Below are positions 1 to 6,507 of a stretch of DNA of 37,967 nt, in pieces. The position numbers and the translations under genes are program-made. Each line of letters begins with the position of its first letter. Within the stretch, counting starts at the first letter, position 1. The notes beneath the pieces are model-generated. The model did not search any database and was not told where the DNA came from. It was given only the letters and a program-made list of their open reading frames with translations. Origin of the DNA: a virus; IMG/VR virus record IMGVR_UViG_3300022857_000025, positions 1 to 37,967 of that record. The stretch is one strand, 5' to 3'.

Positions 1-2
1 TC

Positions 3-98
3 TTTTGGTATGCTTGCCAACTACATTCTCTTAGTGACAATCGATGCAGTTGGGTTGACAAGGATGCTTATTGCATGATAGACTCAAGACCCGTTTAG
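3..98 (+). CDS. possible 3' end of a gene cut by the window edge
   Basis: An open frame enters from the left edge and stops at TAG 96-98, giving 31 residues with three Cys and several aromatic residues (it ends CMIDSRPV). It has no start inside the window, so it could be the tail of an upstream gene. Frame 1 is also open to 78, so the choice of frame is uncertain. No function can be assigned. Confidence 0.22.
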   Translation, partial: FWYACQLHSLSDNRCSWVDKDAYCMIDSRPV

Positions 99-125
99 GC
101 ACAAATAAAAATCACTGCAATTATA

Positions 126-266
126 ATGACAATGTATCCAAACTATCAAGAGCATCTTAAAATGATAAAAGAACTTACTGAGCGTATTTCTCAAATTCAC
201 ATCTTGATTGAAAACAGCAAACCAAAAGTTGTTAGTAAAATACCATCTTGGATGAGAAAACCTTAA
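126..266 (+). CDS. small hypothetical protein, 46 aa
   Basis: ATG 126 (or the in-frame ATG at 132) to TAA 264-266 encodes 46 residues: a predicted amphipathic helix (HLKMIKELTERISQIHILIE) followed by a basic, Pro-containing tail ending PSWMRKP. The composition looks protein-like and it fills an otherwise empty stretch. There is no clear Shine-Dalgarno sequence, which lowers confidence. No family recognised. Confidence 0.42.
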   Translation: MTMYPNYQEHLKMIKELTERISQIHILIENSKPKVVSKIPSWMRKP

Positions 267-390
267 ATACTAAATAAAACAAACACACTGCCTTAGGACC
301 GTTAGCTTACGAGCATGTGTAGGGTGGGTACTACCCAGACGATAGATCGCCATTCAATCGTTGAAGTGCCACTTATTATAAGGGAACTGT
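267..390 (+). other. non-coding leader ahead of the first small operon
   Basis: No convincing ORF. It contains a small hairpin (TGGGT 325-329, loop ACT, ACCCA 333-337) and a weak inverted repeat (ACGAT 339-343 with ATCGT 357-361). A purine-rich AAGGGA at 380-385 serves as the ribosome binding site of the next gene. I see no tRNA fold and no clear sigma70 or late promoter here. Confidence 0.35.
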
Positions 391-642
391 ATGAATCTTG
401 TAGAACAACTCGCTAAACTTGCAATGCAAGTAGAGATAGATGATCCTATAGATTGGGGTATGTTAGAAATCCGAGAAGAAGATGCGTATATGCTTATGTC
501 TTCAAATGTATTGGATATGTACCTAAGTGAAGACAAGGACAGTCGCGACATGATTATGCTCGCAACAGCTGTAAAACTGGTTGTCGAAAATTATGTTTTG
601 AATTTAAGGTTAATGGGGATGAGCAGGAATGGTACAGAATGA
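391..642 (+). CDS. hypothetical protein, 83 aa
   Basis: A small acidic protein of 83 residues with several Met and a C-terminal half predicted helical. The start is supported by AAGGGA a few bases upstream. Its 3' end overlaps the start of the next gene by 14 bases, which suggests translational coupling. Family not recognised; the gene call rests on ribosome binding site, length and tight packing. Confidence 0.6.
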   Translation: MNLVEQLAKLAMQVEIDDPIDWGMLEIREEDAYMLMSSNVLDMYLSEDKDSRDMIMLATAVKLVVENYVLNLRLMGMSRNGTE

Positions 643-901
643 CGATGATATATTTGATTTTGGTTTCAGCGCTGTTGATGAAACTGAGTTGGACTCGGTA
701 CAACAAGCGTCTACAAGTGCAAAAAGCGCAGCACAAAGTGCAGACGACTTAAAACACAAGTTAGATGCGCTGTATTCAGCAATACTACCATTGTTAGATA
801 ATCTAAAGAAAAATCCTGAGAAGGACTATATACATTGGCCAAACAGGGTAGACAAAGTTGAACAGTTTGAAAAGCATATAAGTAAAATCGTCAACGACTA
901 A
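629..901 (+). CDS. conserved T4-type marine phage protein of unknown function, 90 aa
   Basis: The N-terminus is very acidic (DDDIFDFGFSAVDE, residues 5-18). It is followed by a helical region and a C-terminal block with KDYIHWPNR (about residues 65-73) and a further helix. This pattern (DIFDFGF near the start, then KLxALY...LLxNLKxNPEKDYIxWPNR) matches my memory of a small conserved hypothetical protein in T4-like cyanophages and pelagiphages. Function unknown. It overlaps the preceding gene, so the two are probably co-expressed; the overlap region supplies GAGCAGG as a possible ribosome binding site. Confidence 0.75.
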   Translation: MVQNDDDIFDFGFSAVDETELDSVQQASTSAKSAAQSADDLKHKLDALYSAILPLLDNLKKNPEKDYIHWPNRVDKVEQFEKHISKIVND

Positions 902-928
902 CTAACTATATTTTCCGAAGGAGATAAT

Positions 929-1393
929 ATGAAACTATCTAAAAACTTCAGCATGGCTGAATTTACTAAATCTCAAACCGCCGAACGCAAGGGTATTGAT
1001 AATACTCCACAGGGTGAGCACCTAGACGCTGCAAAGGCACTATTTGAAAATGTTGTACAAAAAGTACGCGACCAGTTTGGTGTCACCACTATTAATAGTG
1101 GATATCGTAGTCCAGAACTTAATGCCGCGGTTGGTGGTTCTGCTACATCTCAGCATTGTAATGGTGAAGCCGCTGATATTGAAGTTCCTGGCGTGGCCAA
1201 CGGTGATATTGCTACCTGGATTGTAGAGAACACCGACTTTGACCAAGTCATCCTTGAGTTCTATACTCCAGGTATTCCAGACTCAGGTTGGGTCCATGTG
1301 TCATACAAAGCAGACGGAAGCAATCGTGGTAAAGCACTGACTGCATCTCGCGTAAATGGTAAGACGGTTTATTCGGTAGGCATCAACGTATAA
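929..1393 (+). CDS. peptidase M15-family peptidoglycan peptidase (putative endolysin)
   Basis: A 154-aa protein with the M15A zinc-peptidase pattern: INSGYRS (55-61), SQHCNGEAADIEV with H76 and D83 as expected zinc ligands, and WVHVSY with H123 as the third ligand; E110 in VILEFY may be the catalytic acid. Members cleave peptide cross-links or stem peptides of peptidoglycan. There is no signal peptide, so as a lysin it would need a holin, and none is recognised nearby. A strong AAGGAG at 918-923 sets the start at 929. It is a paralogue of the C-terminal domain of the gp5 spike protein (22616-24127). Alternative role: a virion or maturation peptidase. The family call is firm, the exact role is inferred. 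Confidence 0.86.
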   Translation: MKLSKNFSMAEFTKSQTAERKGIDNTPQGEHLDAAKALFENVVQKVRDQFGVTTINSGYRSPELNAAVGGSATSQHCNGEAADIEVPGVANGDIATWIVENTDFDQVILEFYTPGIPDSGWVHVSYKADGSNRGKALTASRVNGKTVYSVGINV

Positions 1394-1412
1394 TTATATA
1401 AGGAACTTTGCT

Positions 1413-1745
1413 ATGTTAAAATCAATTATCGCAATTGCGTTTTCGGTTGTCATGTTCAGTGGTTTCGCCGGCGAAGTTCCTGCGACAGAAATACATAATG
1501 ATAACCTGCCTGTCGAGTGTGGTAAATCAGAACCCTTGCTTGCTCTGTCGATGCAAGACTACGGCGAGCAATTAACTGCAACATGGGTAGATTCTCGAGT
1601 TGGTCGTTATGTTGTTATGGTATCTCCCGAAACTAACGAAATGACACTATTCCTTTTAATAAAGGAAACATCGTATGCATGTATCATTAGCATCGGTGTC
1701 GACTACAAAACGAACGCTAGTTATGTTGATAAACCTCTATTATAA
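1413..1745 (+). CDS. exported hypothetical protein, 110 aa
   Basis: The N-terminus MLKSIIAIAFSVVMFSGFAG is a typical signal peptide (short basic start, hydrophobic core, cleavage probably after residues 19-25). No lipobox Cys follows, so it is not an obvious lipoprotein. The mature part is a small soluble domain with two Cys (36 and 89) and a segment ATWVDSRVGRYVVMVSPET that looks like beta structure. Similar small exported domains occur in marine phages, but I cannot name a family. Its position just after the M15 lysin would be consistent with a lysis-related periplasmic role; that is inference only. Confidence 0.68.
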   Translation: MLKSIIAIAFSVVMFSGFAGEVPATEIHNDNLPVECGKSEPLLALSMQDYGEQLTATWVDSRVGRYVVMVSPETNEMTLFLLIKETSYACIISIGVDYKTNASYVDKPLL

Positions 1746-1821
1746 ATTAGTTAACTACTTCAGGTTGAAGAAACGTATAAAAGAATTGAGAAAAGCGGAC
1801 CCTTTCATATACGAAGAATAA
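1723..1821 (+). CDS. very small basic protein, 32 aa, overlapping the previous gene
   Basis: ATG 1723 to TAA 1819-1821 encodes 32 residues. The N-terminal half is aromatic/hydrophobic, followed by a very basic block LKKRIKELRK and an acidic, aromatic end DPFIYEE. It overlaps the exported-protein gene by 23 bases and fills the gap before the carbamoyltransferase gene. The regular composition suggests it is real, but it is too short to be certain from sequence alone. It could be a membrane-associated peptide. Confidence 0.45.
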   Translation: MLINLYYKLVNYFRLKKRIKELRKADPFIYEE

Positions 1822-1829
1822 AATCATAT

Positions 1830-3242
1830 ATGATATTAGGAATTAGTGAAGGGTTTCATGATGCAGCAATTGCAATCATAGACCCTAATAATGGTGATAT
1901 TGTTCATGCATCTCACTCTGAGCGATCATCTGGGGTGAAACACGATAGGTATATTAGCCCTTGGCAAATTGAACTACTAGATTCTTATGAAATTAGTAAA
2001 AGTGCTTATTACGAAAATCCCATACTGAAGAAGTCGCGTCAAATATATGCTGGTCAATATAAAACTGCATTCACTAAACGCAGACAGACAATAACTGCGG
2101 AAGTTAACCATTCACATCACCTCTCTCATGCCGCTGCTGCATTTCAAACTTCAGATTATTTAGAAGCTTCTTGTGTGGTGGTCGATAGTATTGGTGAATG
2201 GGACACGGTTTCAATATGGTCTGCGTACTACGACAATTGTAGAATCGCAAAATATAAAAAAATATACTCTCAGAAATACCCCAATAGCATAGGACTATGG
2301 TATTCTGCCCTTACTAAACATGTCGGACTCAAACCATTAGAAGAAGAATATATCTTCATGGGTATGGCAGCGTTCGGTAAACACGATCCAGAACTTGAAA
2401 AGTTATTAGAAAATTTAAAGAGTTCTAATCTACACCGCGGCATAGGCACTTATACCAGTCAGTTATCTAACTATCCTAACGTCGATATATCTACAACTGC
2501 CCAAGTTGTATTAGAAAATTCATTGCGTAAAATATTCTCTATCGCTAAGTCACATAGTAATAATATTTGTTATGCTGGTGGTGTTGCATTAAATTGCGTT
2601 GCTAATTCGAAGTTGATTAAAGAATATGGTGATATATGGATTATGCCAAACCCTGGAGATGCAGGATCAGCATTAGGTGCTGCTGCATTAAGTTATAAAA
2701 AGAAACTTAACTGGAATGGTCCATATCTTGGAAGAGAAATCAATAGGAAAGTTCAAATTGATGAATTGACTGAATATTTAATTACAAATAAAATATGTGG
2801 TATTGCTAATGGAAAGTCTGAATTCGGACCTAGAGCATTGGGTAATAGAAGCCTAATTGCAGACCCAAGGGGAATTGATATAAAGAATTTGGTTAATAAT
2901 ATTAAAAAACGACAATTGTTTAGACCATTTGCTCCTTCTATATTGGCTGAACACGCTGAACAATATTTCCGTGGGAGTATGTCAAGATATATGTCAACAA
3001 CTGCAGAATGTAAATTCTCAGAACAGTTTCCAGCAATAATACATGCAGATAATACCAGTAGAGTACAACTTGTATATAAAGATGATAATACAATATTACG
3101 GAAAGTATTAGAATCATGGTATATTAAGACTGGATGTCCAATGTTACTCAATACTTCATTGAATATACGAGGGATGCCTATGGTAGATTCTTGGCAAGAT
3201 GCCATGCAATTTGAAAAATTATATGATGTAAAAATATTCTAA
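1830..3242 (+). CDS. carbamoyltransferase, NodU/TobZ family
   Basis: A 470-aa protein with both domains of the family. The N-terminal YrdC/Kae1-like catalytic domain shows HHLSHAAAAF (96-105), VDSIGEW (118-124), MGMAAFGK (177-184), GGVALNCVAN (250-259) and NPGDAGSALGAA (274-285). The C-terminal part shows GKSEFGPRALGNRS (328-341), FRPFAPS (364-370) and LLNTSLNIRG (439-448). The family transfers carbamoyl from carbamoyl phosphate, via carbamoyl-AMP, to hydroxyl groups of small molecules or modified DNA bases. It is somewhat shorter than NodU-type enzymes (about 550-600 aa). No clear ribosome binding site is seen, and codon use looks more AT-rich than in neighbouring genes, suggesting separate acquisition. 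A terminator follows. The substrate is unknown; phage homologues have been linked to modified-cytosine carbamoylation. Confidence 0.9.
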   Translation: MILGISEGFHDAAIAIIDPNNGDIVHASHSERSSGVKHDRYISPWQIELLDSYEISKSAYYENPILKKSRQIYAGQYKTAFTKRRQTITAEVNHSHHLSHAAAAFQTSDYLEASCVVVDSIGEWDTVSIWSAYYDNCRIAKYKKIYSQKYPNSIGLWYSALTKHVGLKPLEEEYIFMGMAAFGKHDPELEKLLENLKSSNLHRGIGTYTSQLSNYPNVDISTTAQVVLENSLRKIFSIAKSHSNNICYAGGVALNCVANSKLIKEYGDIWIMPNPGDAGSALGAAALSYKKKLNWNGPYLGREINRKVQIDELTEYLITNKICGIANGKSEFGPRALGNRSLIADPRGIDIKNLVNNIKKRQLFRPFAPSILAEHAEQYFRGSMSRYMSTTAECKFSEQFPAIIHADNTSRVQLVYKDDNTILRKVLESWYIKTGCPMLLNTSLNIRGMPMVDSWQDAMQFEKLYDVKIF

Positions 3243-3262
3243 AACATGTTGTATTTTTACCA

Positions 3263-3286
3263 CGGGACTGCAAAGTCCCGTTTTTT
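3263..3286 (+). terminator. intrinsic terminator after the carbamoyltransferase gene
   Basis: A perfect 7-bp stem CGGGACT (3263-3269) / AGTCCCG (3274-3280) with a GCAA tetraloop, followed by six T (3281-3286). It ends the carbamoyltransferase transcript. The loop and stem bases also form the -35 of the next promoter. Confidence 0.85.
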
Positions 3287-3296
3287 ATGGTATAAT
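3268..3296 (+). promoter_or_regulatory. sigma70-like promoter embedded in the terminator
   Basis: CTGCAA (3268-3273), a 17-bp spacer and TATAAT (3291-3296) preceded by TGG (extended -10). The -35 sits in the terminator loop and the -10 right after the U-tract. The same layout recurs at 3427, 8624 and 9093. Transcription would start near 3303. Confidence 0.68.
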
Positions 3297-3302
3297 AGCT
3301 TC

Positions 3303-3434
3303 ATGTTACAAATTCTCCTATTCATTGTCATAGTATTCCTTATGATCCCAGTAATACTAAAGGTTACAATTTTTCTGTGGTTATCCTACGAAGTGTTGTT
3401 TACAAGCATCATTAATACCCTTACACTTGCGTAG
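3303..3434 (+). CDS. small hydrophobic membrane protein, 43 aa (possible leaderless gene)
   Basis: ATG 3303 to TAG 3432-3434 encodes 43 residues, nearly all hydrophobic (LQILLFIVIVFLMIPVILKV, then FLWLSYEVLF): one or two membrane helices. The predicted transcription start of the embedded promoter falls at or near the ATG, so the mRNA would be leaderless. The stop codon lies inside the next hairpin. A longer in-frame start at 3246 would require translation through the terminator and is unlikely. Alternatively the 3303-3440 stretch makes a small RNA rather than a protein. Role unknown; a holin-like role cannot be excluded. Confidence 0.4.
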   Translation: MLQILLFIVIVFLMIPVILKVTIFLWLSYEVLFTSIINTLTLA

Positions 3435-3440
3435 GGTATT
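3414..3440 (+). terminator. terminator-like hairpin lacking a U-tract
   Basis: An 8-bp perfect stem AATACCCT (3414-3421) / AGGGTATT (3433-3440) with an 11-base loop TACACTTGCGT. It is nearly the same hairpin as at 9080, but the following bases are GTGTTCGTG instead of a T run, so termination is probably weak or lost. Confidence 0.5.
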
Positions 3441-3456
3441 GTGTTCGTGTTATAAT
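3427..3456 (+). promoter_or_regulatory. sigma70-like promoter of the 3487 gene
   Basis: TTGCGT (3427-3432) in the loop of the hairpin, an 18-bp spacer and TATAAT (3451-3456) preceded by TGT (extended -10). It lies about 30 bases upstream of the next gene. Confidence 0.68.
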
Positions 3457-3486
3457 AACTCATACATTAGGAAAAAGGAATTGAAA

Positions 3487-3786
3487 ATGTCTAAGTTAAC
3501 TGAATACACAATTGAAATCTACAAAGCAGACAAGCGTATCAAACGTGATGAGCGCCACGGCAAAAACAAGGCAGGCTTGCGTTTTATTAAAGTGATGGAC
3601 TATGCTCCCAGCACCAAAGACTACATTGAGTGTCTTGCAGAAGACTTTCGTAGAGATGGCGTAGTAGCCAACGTGTTTGAAACCTTTGTGACCAAACAAA
3701 ACTTAATGGGTGGCATAGAGTTTCAAGAGCGTTATGACACGCCCTACTACTGTAGCCCAAGCTCAGAAACTTACTGGAGAATGTAA
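3487..3786 (+). CDS. conserved hypothetical phage protein, 99 aa
   Basis: I start the gene at ATG 3487 rather than the longer in-frame start at 3427, because AAAAGGAA (about 3473-3480) lies just upstream and the -10 at 3451-3456 would fall inside the longer ORF. The protein begins MSKLTEYTIEIYKADKRIK, an alternating pattern typical of a beta strand, followed by a charged region and FRRDGVVANVFETFVTK. The Tyr/Thr-rich C-terminus ends CSPSSETYWRM. It resembles small conserved proteins of marine T4-like phages. No function known; the first gene of its promoter. Confidence 0.75.
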   Translation: MSKLTEYTIEIYKADKRIKRDERHGKNKAGLRFIKVMDYAPSTKDYIECLAEDFRRDGVVANVFETFVTKQNLMGGIEFQERYDTPYYCSPSSETYWRM

Positions 3787-3853
3787 TACGCAAGTATTAC
3801 AAACTTTTGGTTGACCCATATTTACCATTTTAGATTAATACTCGATAATACAC

Positions 3854-4084
3854 ATGTCCAAACAAATTTTTATCATCTACGACAAGAAAACATACGAGGT
3901 CTTGAAAACCAAGACCAACTCTGGCGTCAGTGTGCAATACTACGGTATGGGTGCTGCTCGGGGAGCGTTGACTCGCTTATGTAAGAAGAGCGGTATATTT
4001 CCTAATGATCCTTCATACCCTCTGTACCAATACACTATTGCAGATCGTGACTACTATACAAAGATGACTGGAAAGACTATATGA
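3854..4084 (+). CDS. hypothetical protein, 76 aa
   Basis: Small basic protein (MSKQIFIIYDKKTYEVLKTK...) with a strand-like start and a Tyr-rich end. The stop overlaps the next start in an ATGA, so the two genes are coupled. A possible promoter is TTTACC with GATAAT at 17-bp spacing just upstream, but it is weak, and I see no good ribosome binding site. Family not recognised. Confidence 0.6.
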   Translation: MSKQIFIIYDKKTYEVLKTKTNSGVSVQYYGMGAARGALTRLCKKSGIFPNDPSYPLYQYTIADRDYYTKMTGKTI

Positions 4085-4332
4085 GCACTTTAACCGAATA
4101 TTTTGATAAGAAGGCTATCACCGAGAAGTACTCTATCGGGGATCGTGTTGCTGGAAAATTTGGTAAGATCCCTTTCATGGGAACCGTTGGTAACTGTAGT
4201 AGCATGAATGCCGAGGGTGTGTCGGTTGCTATTGTGCATCTTGATTTGCCAATGGTTATCAATGACACGACTAGTCATTTCATTAGCGTGTTGAGCAGGA
4301 CCTTGCGCCCTTTGAAAGAATTGAAATTATGA
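4081..4332 (+). CDS. hypothetical protein, 83 aa
   Basis: Starts in the ATGA overlap with the previous gene and ends in an ATGA overlap with the next: a translationally coupled small-gene chain. The sequence has a YSIGDRVAGKFGKIPFMGTV segment (residues 17-36) that looks like a small beta-barrel, followed by further strands. Such short beta-barrel proteins are common in marine T4-like phages. No function assigned. Confidence 0.66.
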   Translation: MSTLTEYFDKKAITEKYSIGDRVAGKFGKIPFMGTVGNCSSMNAEGVSVAIVHLDLPMVINDTTSHFISVLSRTLRPLKELKL

Positions 4333-4568
4333 ATCGCAAATTTACAGCCGAGTTTGAAGATTATGAATGTGACAATGATCGCCGCTCATACTGGACGGTC
4401 ATAGAATGGGATGAGGGAGATAATATGGGTAATCGTTCAGGGCGGCAATTTCAACCCGCAACTATATACACTGAAGAAAGTGCCAGGCAAGTTGCAGATA
4501 GTATGCAGGCTGCGTGGGAGCGCGAGCAGTACCTAAATCAAGAAAGTGCGTTTGACTACCGTGGCTAA
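4329..4568 (+). CDS. hypothetical acidic protein, 79 aa
   Basis: A 79-residue acidic protein rich in Asp, Glu, Trp and Tyr, with a C-terminal helix (EESARQVADSMQAAWEREQY). It starts in an ATGA overlap with the preceding gene and overlaps the following GTG-start gene. Family not recognised; the call is supported by the tight overlaps and continuous coding. Confidence 0.62.
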   Translation: MNRKFTAEFEDYECDNDRRSYWTVIEWDEGDNMGNRSGRQFQPATIYTEESARQVADSMQAAWEREQYLNQESAFDYRG

Positions 4569-4788
4569 TATTCACTTCCTACGCAAAATCGCCGCAGATG
4601 AGTTGATGGACACTATGTTCTTTGCAACTGGCCAGCGGGCGACTAAAGTTAAGTCTCGCTCGCATTGGGACTTGAGCAACGAGTACTTCAAAGTTAAGAT
4701 CGTTACCAATAGAAACATCACGGTCAATGGTGCTAAGTGTAAAACCATCCACGATGCGAAGTGGGAATTACAGGATTTGATATCATAA
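4546..4788 (+). CDS. hypothetical protein, 75-80 aa, GTG start
   Basis: The frame opens with GTG at 4546 (80 aa); a second GTG at 4561 gives 75 aa beginning MANIHFLRKIAADEL and overlaps the previous stop by only 8 bases. Neither has a strong ribosome binding site, so the start is uncertain. The protein is basic with a helical start and strand-rich middle (EYFKVKIVTNRNITVNG). Unknown function, part of the coupled chain leading to DNA ligase. Confidence 0.55.
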   Translation: MRLTTVANIHFLRKIAADELMDTMFFATGQRATKVKSRSHWDLSNEYFKVKIVTNRNITVNGAKCKTIHDAKWELQDLIS

Positions 4789-4789
4789 C

Positions 4790-4969
4790 ATGGCAATGAA
4801 ATTTAGAAATTGGGTTCAAGAAAAGTACTACGAGAACCAAGAGGAACTATTAGGGTGGTCTGAGATTATCCCATCTGACCATACACTGTCAAAGTACTTT
4901 AACGCATATCGCTGGTGGTTAAAACGCGAATACCGCTTTTACCTAAATGGTAAATTGAACAAAGACTGA
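4790..4969 (+). CDS. hypothetical protein, 59 aa
   Basis: ATG 4790 immediately follows the previous stop, and TGA 4967-4969 lies 3 bases before the ligase start. The 59 residues are rich in Trp, Tyr and charged side chains (KFRNWVQEKYYENQEELLGW, then YRWWLKREYRFYLNG). The composition and the exact fit between two genes make it a real gene in my judgement. No family recognised. Confidence 0.68.
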   Translation: MAMKFRNWVQEKYYENQEELLGWSEIIPSDHTLSKYFNAYRWWLKREYRFYLNGKLNKD

Positions 4970-4972
4970 TAT

Positions 4973-6268
4973 ATGGCTATACTAAACATACTTGATGAAC
5001 TAGCATCTGACGCGAGTCGTAACTTTAAGATCGCTACTCTTGAGAAGTATAAGAACAACGACACACTTCAAACGGTTATCTTTCTTGCTCTAGATCCGTT
5101 CACACAGTTCTATATTCGCAAGATCCCAAAGTACATACGAGGTATCCATACTATCACTTTCGTAAACGCATGTAAACAGTTGAAGAAATTGTCCTCTCGT
5201 GAGTACACGGGTAATGCTGCAATTGACATGTTAGCATCGATGTTGGAAAGTCTACCCCAAGATGATGCAAGGGTAATTGAGAGGATTATCCAGAAAGACC
5301 TAAAGTGTGGAGTTGCTGCTTCTACGGTCAATAAGGTATGGCCTGGTATGATTCACGAGTATCCATGTATGCTCTGTACCGCATACGATGAAAAGGTTAT
5401 AAGTAAGTTTGAGTTTCCTGCGATGGTGCAACTTAAGATGGATGGTATGCGCTTTAATGCTATTGTTAAAGATGGTGCTGTAGAGTTCCGCAGTCGCAAC
5501 GGCAAAGAGATTAACCTATTGGGTAACTTATCCCAAGAGTTTATTACACTTTCCGAGGGAAATGACTTAGTCTTTGATGGTGAGTTGGTATTGTTGTCTG
5601 AGGATGGTTCATACATGGATCGTCAGACGGGTAATGGTATTCTTAACAAGGCAGTCAAAGGAACAATATCAGCAGATGAAGCGATGCTAGTTTCTGCAAC
5701 ACTTTGGGATGTTATACCATATGAAGAATTTAAAAATGGCGTTTGTACATTTCCGTACGAAGATAGGTTTGCTCGTATTAAGATCTCTCGTTTTTCGGCT
5801 GGAAAGTTGCGCATCGTCACTAACACATATGTCGAATCGCTTGATCAAGCACGAAGCATCTTTAACGCTTACCTTGCTGAAGGTGAAGAGGGAATTATCC
5901 TCAAATCAATGACTGGTATCTGGGAAGATAAGCGTACCAAGTCTCAGATTAAATTTAAAGCGGAGTTAGATTGTGATCTTAAAATCGTTGATGTGCAAGA
6001 AGGTACTGGCAAGTACTCAGGAATGCTTGGAGCAGTTATCGCTGAATCTGCAGACGGACTCCTTAAAGTCTCTATCGGTTCTGGTTTTTCTGACGCTATG
6101 CGAACTGAGTTTTGGTCTGATCGCGATTTTTTACTTGCTAAAATTGTCGCAGTGAAGTATAATGCTAGAATAAGTAATAAACAAGGCGAGGAGTCGTTGT
6201 TCTTACCTATCTTCCTAGAGATTCGTGAGGACAAGACTTCTGCAGACATGACAAAGGATATTAAATGA
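4973..6268 (+). CDS. 30: ATP-dependent DNA ligase (T4 gp30-like)
   Basis: A 431-aa nucleotidyltransferase-type ligase sealing 3'-OH/5'-phosphate nicks, used in lagging-strand joining and repair. Motif I KMDGMR has the adenylated lysine K155; motif Ia SRNGKE (174-179), motif III FDGEL (201-205), motif IV EGIILK (306-311) and motif V QIKFK (325-329) follow in order. The last about 95 residues form the OB-fold. The N-terminal about 140 residues match the helical DNA-binding region of T4-type ligases (T4 has 487 aa). The start follows the 59-aa gene by 3 bases, and the stop overlaps the next ATG. All catalytic motifs appear intact. Confidence 0.96.
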   Translation: MAILNILDELASDASRNFKIATLEKYKNNDTLQTVIFLALDPFTQFYIRKIPKYIRGIHTITFVNACKQLKKLSSREYTGNAAIDMLASMLESLPQDDARVIERIIQKDLKCGVAASTVNKVWPGMIHEYPCMLCTAYDEKVISKFEFPAMVQLKMDGMRFNAIVKDGAVEFRSRNGKEINLLGNLSQEFITLSEGNDLVFDGELVLLSEDGSYMDRQTGNGILNKAVKGTISADEAMLVSATLWDVIPYEEFKNGVCTFPYEDRFARIKISRFSAGKLRIVTNTYVESLDQARSIFNAYLAEGEEGIILKSMTGIWEDKRTKSQIKFKAELDCDLKIVDVQEGTGKYSGMLGAVIAESADGLLKVSIGSGFSDAMRTEFWSDRDFLLAKIVAVKYNARISNKQGEESLFLPIFLEIREDKTSADMTKDIK

Positions 6269-6507
6269 TAGATGCATTTGAACTAGATAACGAACTAACA
6301 CAAACACAGAAACAAGACTTGCGTATAGTATTGTCACTAAACACACCAGAAGAAATTCAAGACTGGATTGATCATGTCGGTTGGGGTGACTTTGAATATG
6401 GTATGTCTCTTATTGAAGTTGCTGCGCTAAAGCAGTTAGAGAAAGATACTGCCCATGATGATTGTATCGACGCAAAGATTGCATTGTCGAGATGCTTGGA
6501 TATATAA
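6265..6507 (+). CDS. hypothetical acidic protein, 80 aa
   Basis: An acidic, mostly helical 80-residue protein (FELDNELTQTQKQDLRIVLS..., TPEEIQDWIDHVGWGDFEYG). It starts within the ligase stop (ATGATAG) and its 3' end overlaps the 2OG oxygenase start. Family not recognised. Its place behind the ligase suggests co-expression with replication genes. Confidence 0.65.
   Translation: MIDAFELDNELTQTQKQDLRIVLSLNTPEEIQDWIDHVGWGDFEYGMSLIEVAALKQLEKDTAHDDCIDAKIALSRCLDI

Noticed and set aside
300-366. tRNA-like T-loop (TTCAATC at 354-360) in the 5' leader
   Set aside because: The flanks do not form a T-stem and no acceptor or anticodon arm can be built.
3246-3302. Longer start at 3246 for the small hydrophobic ORF
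   Set aside because: It runs through the terminator stem, T-tract and -10 of the promoter, so the extra 19 codons are regulatory sequence rather than coding.
3427-3486. Longer start at 3427 for the 99-aa protein
   Set aside because: The -10 box lies inside it, and a good ribosome binding site precedes the ATG at 3487.
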